Assembly: GCA_947447845.1 (NCBI GenBank)
Contig: CANFNO010000124.1
Span: 1-7,443, forward strand
DNA length: 7,443 nt
Source of the DNA: Burkholderiales bacterium
GTDB lineage: Bacteria; Pseudomonadota; Gammaproteobacteria; Burkholderiales; Burkholderiaceae
Direction of reading: 5' to 3'
Part shown: in pieces, positions 5,018-7,443 of the stretch
Layout: the number at the start of each line of letters is the position of its first letter
Position numbering within the stretch: position 1 is the stretch's first letter
The notes under the pieces: generated by a model
Seen by the model: the letters and a program-made list of their open reading frames with translations, nothing else
What the model was told of the DNA's origin: nothing
The model's database searches: none
Program-made: the position numbers and the translations under genes

Positions 5018-5401
5018 ATGAGATTATCATTCATATCGCTCTGGCTAGCCTTTTTTCTTACAACAACTTCTTACGCATTTGAATTGCGAGAATACAGCGA
5101 AGTTGAATTCAATAAAGAAATATATGACGGCAAGTTGGTAGTGCTAATCTTCAAGTCTGAAAATTGTGCGATCTGTGATCAACAAGCAGTTTCCATCTTC
5201 AAACTTCCGCATATTTTGCAATATAAGGATATGAAGATATTCGCAATTCACTTAGACTCGACGAATCCTATCGCGCAGAAGTTTCATGTCGAAAAAACAG
5301 GAACAATTATTGTTATGAATGGACAGGCAGAAGCGTATCGCTCAATGGTGTCATTAACGTCTGATGCATTAAAAACCGCAATTGATAAATCACTCAAATA
5401 A
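5018..5401 (+). CDS. Periplasmic thioredoxin-fold protein with CAIC motif and no cis-proline
   Basis: 127 residues. A signal peptide (hydrophobic 4-18) ends at SYA (residue 20). The rest reads as a thioredoxin fold: beta strand KLVVLIFKS, the active-site-like CAIC (Cys50, Cys53) at the start of a helix, the next strand MKIFAIHLD (72-80), then VEKTGTIIVMNGQ (91-103), where classical members have a cis-proline before Thr. Here that position is Gly95. Canonical residues WCGPC are replaced by NCAIC, so the redox potential should differ from thioredoxin. It could be a thiol reductase, a heme or metal chaperone helper, or a metal-binding derivative. The start is the only one possible: TAA lies in frame nine bases upstream. 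The Shine-Dalgarno is weak (AAGA). The upstream stretch is AT-rich. The gene converges with the minus-strand operon, with 9 nt between stop codons. Confidence 0.8.
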   Translation: MRLSFISLWLAFFLTTTSYAFELREYSEVEFNKEIYDGKLVVLIFKSENCAICDQQAVSIFKLPHILQYKDMKIFAIHLDSTNPIAQKFHVEKTGTIIVMNGQAEAYRSMVSLTSDALKTAIDKSLK

Positions 5402-5410
5402 ATTTAAAAA

Positions 5411-5638
5411 CTATTTTTTCGGCGCAAAGAAAGGCAATACCAGAGAAGGATCTATCGTGGCATGTGATTTGCTCAGTTTCAATTTCTCGGCAATTATCTC
5501 GTCGTTGTCATTGGCATAGAGCGGAATAATTACCAGGCTGTAGGTCCCTGAGGGAATGGATGGCAATTGAATAGCATTTTTTACTCCAACAATGCTAAAT
5601 ATAAAAAGTATAGAATATGAGAAAATCAGTGACTTCAT
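5411..5638 (-). CDS. Small exported hypothetical protein, last gene of the two-component operon
   Basis: 75 residues; I do not recognise a family. The N-terminus is a signal peptide or anchor (MKS, then a Leu/Ile/Phe-rich core to about residue 18), with a possible cut after KNA at 22. The mature part of about 53 residues has no cysteine, one hydrophobic strand-like stretch (SLVIIPLY), an acidic patch (NDNDE) and a lysine-rich end. GAGAG precedes the start by six to seven bases, a fair ribosome site. It begins 32 nt after the sensor kinase stop on the same strand, so it is probably co-transcribed. That position suggests a periplasmic accessory or target of the kinase. The gene and the neighbouring convergent thioredoxin-like gene are both AT-rich and both encode exported products. 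Confidence that it is a gene is good; the function is unknown. Confidence 0.6.
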   Translation of the reverse strand: MKSLIFSYSILFIFSIVGVKNAIQLPSIPSGTYSLVIIPLYANDNDEIIAEKLKLSKSHATIDPSLVLPFFAPKK

Positions 5639-5670
5639 GAGTATCTCTCTTGTTAATTAAGAAAAATGAT

Positions 5671-7017
5671 CTATGTTGTGATTAAGCGATAGGCTTGAAA
5701 AGTTACACCTACTGCCAAACCACCTAAGTGACTAGATTTATTAATATCAATTTTGGCTGAATGTAGGTCTGCAATCGTTTTGACAATTGATAAGCCCAGT
5801 CCACTGCCAGAAACAGGATTTCCAGGGATTCTGTAAAATCTGTCCATCACGCGAGCGTAATCGTTGTCTGGCACGCCAGGACCACTGTCTTCAACTAGAA
5901 TACAAACAGATCTCCCGTTTAGTATCAGTTTGAGATCTACCTTGCTGCCTTCTGGAGAATATTTTACGGAATTATCCAATATATTTCGCAGCATAATGCG
6001 AATGGCTTCTTCCTGTCCCATTACGTAGCACTCTTCAGTTTGGATATAGCCCATATCTATATTTTTTTGTTGGGCCAAGGGGTAAACGTCAGTGAATGCA
6101 AGCAAACACAACCGATTGAGCTCAATCGGTTTAGCATCGCTATTTGATCCGGAATTGGCTTGTTGTCTGGCTAGAACTAAAAGCTGTTCGATCAATCGGG
6201 TGGCGCGATCAATGCCATTTCCCAATCTTTGTATGGAAAGTTCCCGTTCCTTCTCCGTACTAGATCGCCGGAGTTGATCGATTTGCAACTTTAGCGCTGC
6301 CAGAGGTGTGCGCAACTCGTGTGCAGCATCAGCCACAAAGTTCTTTTGCGCATCAAAGGCATGGCCAACTCGTCGCAACAGCAAATTGAGTTCTTCAACT
6401 AAGGGACGCACTTCATTTGGCAAATCGGCTGTATCCACTTCATCGAGTGAGTCTGCTTCTCTTGTAGATATCTGCCGCTGTACGCGGCTAACCGGGGCAA
6501 GTGAAGATGTCACCACCCACCAGACCGTGAACAGAAGCAAAGCGACCATTACGATGATTGGGATTGTGGTTCTAAATGCCAGGTTACGAGCCAGGCTGCG
6601 ACGGGCAGACCGGTCTTGCGCAACCTGAATTAGTTGATTGCCATGGAGCAGGGTGTATAGCTTGTAGGTTGTGCCGCGTGCGTCATAGAGAGAGAAACCA
6701 GTGCTCTCCCTGTGCGGCAGGGTTGTACTTGCTGATGATTGAAATAATATCTTTTTATCTGTTGTTGAAACCTGTACGATAAATTCGAAACTCTCATCTT
6801 CCACTTGTCTAAATCCGTTGCTGCCATAGCCGTCGAAATTCAGCCCAGGTCTCAGCGATAACGCCATTTGTTGCATCTGGTAGTCGAATATCTCATTGGT
6901 TTCGTCTAGTGACGTTCGATATGCAATGAAGGACTGGATACAAGCCGTAATAACCACTGCCGAAAATAGAAGTAGAAGAAGCCTGGCACGTAATGAATTG
7001 GTCACCTTGCGCTTCAT
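5671..7017 (-). CDS. Sensor histidine kinase, QseC/TctE/PmrB type
   Basis: A 448-residue inner-membrane kinase that phosphorylates the response regulator encoded just before it. Layout: first membrane segment about 12-31; periplasmic sensor domain about 32-150, short and without a recognised ligand motif; second membrane segment about 152-171; a HAMP-like linker about 172-224; a dimerisation domain with the phospho-acceptor His233 in AAHELRTPL; N box RNILDNSVKYSP (Asn345, Asn349); G1 box DSGPG (377-381); F box RFYR (393-396); G2 box GSGLGLS (404-410). All catalytic elements are intact. The start codon overlaps the regulator's stop codon (ATGA), the usual translational coupling. Relatives of this architecture sense iron, antimicrobial peptides, hormones or tricarboxylates, so the signal here cannot be named. 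Confidence 0.93.
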   Translation of the reverse strand: MKRKVTNSLRARLLLLLFSAVVITACIQSFIAYRTSLDETNEIFDYQMQQMALSLRPGLNFDGYGSNGFRQVEDESFEFIVQVSTTDKKILFQSSASTTLPHRESTGFSLYDARGTTYKLYTLLHGNQLIQVAQDRSARRSLARNLAFRTTIPIIVMVALLLFTVWWVVTSSLAPVSRVQRQISTREADSLDEVDTADLPNEVRPLVEELNLLLRRVGHAFDAQKNFVADAAHELRTPLAALKLQIDQLRRSSTEKERELSIQRLGNGIDRATRLIEQLLVLARQQANSGSNSDAKPIELNRLCLLAFTDVYPLAQQKNIDMGYIQTEECYVMGQEEAIRIMLRNILDNSVKYSPEGSKVDLKLILNGRSVCILVEDSGPGVPDNDYARVMDRFYRIPGNPVSGSGLGLSIVKTIADLHSAKIDINKSSHLGGLAVGVTFQAYRLITT

Positions 7018-7443
7018 GAGTTCCCTTTGGAAATCATGTAGCCGACACCTCTGACGTTTTGAATGAGCTCTGCCCCTATTTTCTTGCGCAAACTATGAAT
7101 GTGAACTTCAATAGCATTGCTGTTCACGCCGTCCTTCCAACTGTAGAGTCGCTCTTCCAATTGCTTGCGCGATAGAACAACGCCGGGTCGTGCCAAAAGC
7201 ATTTCCAAAATGGCCCACTCCCGCGCTGAAACCACGACAGCCTGCCCATCGACTTTTAACTCGTGCGTTGCGGGGTCAATGCTGACTCCGGCGAACTCGT
7301 AAACAGGCTCAGCGCGGCCCACTGACCTGCGAACCAGCGAGCGGATTCTGGCTAACACCTCCCCCATGTCGTAGGGTTTTACGATGTAGTCATCGGCTCC
7401 CGTGTCGAGACCTTCGATTCTTTGGGCAATCGCATCACGCGCG
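7014..7443 (-). CDS. OmpR/PhoB-family response regulator, N-terminus beyond window edge
   Basis: 142 residues are visible, the C-terminal part of a protein usually near 220-225 residues. They begin inside the receiver domain, in a stretch ending GLDTGADDYIVKPYD, which holds the conserved switch Lys (VKP). The phospho-acceptor Asp lies outside the window. A winged-helix DNA-binding domain follows, with EWAILEMLLARPGVVLSR and the recognition helix region SNAIEVHIHSLRKKIG, ending with the family's RGVGY wing. The closest resemblance is to QseB/PmrA/TctD-type regulators. It shares an ATGA overlap with the sensor kinase, so the two are translated together. The regulator's targets are unknown; members of this class usually bind tandem repeats and often activate their own operon. 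Confidence 0.93.
   Translation of the reverse strand, partial: ARDAIAQRIEGLDTGADDYIVKPYDMGEVLARIRSLVRRSVGRAEPVYEFAGVSIDPATHELKVDGQAVVVSAREWAILEMLLARPGVVLSRKQLEERLYSWKDGVNSNAIEVHIHSLRKKIGAELIQNVRGVGYMISKGNS

Overview
The window looks like chromosomal DNA from a Gram-negative betaproteobacterium, most likely Burkholderiales. This is inferred from protein character only: a Tat-exported high-potential iron-sulfur protein (HiPIP), a LivJ/amide-type periplasmic binding protein with no adjacent permease, and a QseBC/TctDE-type two-component pair. No rRNA, tRNA, transposase, phage gene or CRISPR array was found.

Layout: (1) 1-1365, minus strand: the N-terminal 455 residues of a secreted FG-GAP/VCBS protein of the CRTAC1 (ASPIC/UnbV) type, running off the left edge. 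(2) 1366-2565: about 1.2 kb with no convincing gene. It holds a candidate small RNA on the plus strand (1728-1799), an unrecognised 74-codon ORF and a possible pseudoknot. (3) 2566-2871, minus: HiPIP. (4) 2872-3544: intergenic, with a second candidate small RNA on the minus strand (3201-3297), a perfect 8+8 dyad just upstream of it, and a nested 55-bp dyad in front of the next gene. (5) 3545-4792, plus: ABC-type periplasmic binding protein. (6) 5018-5401, plus: periplasmic thioredoxin-fold protein with CAIC and no cis-proline. (7) 5411-7443, minus: an operon in the order response regulator (partial), sensor kinase, 75-residue exported peptide, converging on the thioredoxin-like gene.

The most interesting signal is the pair of candidate small RNAs. 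On opposite strands about 1.4 kb apart lie two elements of the same design: a 5-bp stem with a 9-nt pyrimidine-rich loop, a 5-bp stem with a 6-nt loop, a short linker starting UUU, and an intrinsic terminator built on CCCAGCC/GGCTGGG. Between the two copies, three base pairs (two in stem 2, one closing the terminator) have changed on both sides so that pairing is kept. The first copy displays CUCCUCCC and the second CUCCC and CUCCAC, all complementary to Shine-Dalgarno sequences. This points to sibling trans-acting riboregulators.

The genes do not form one obvious pathway. Most products act in the envelope: HiPIP carries electrons in the periplasm, the binding protein captures a small solute, the thioredoxin-like protein has a dithiol or metal site, and the kinase senses a periplasmic or membrane signal. 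The small RNAs could act on such mRNAs, but no target is shown here.
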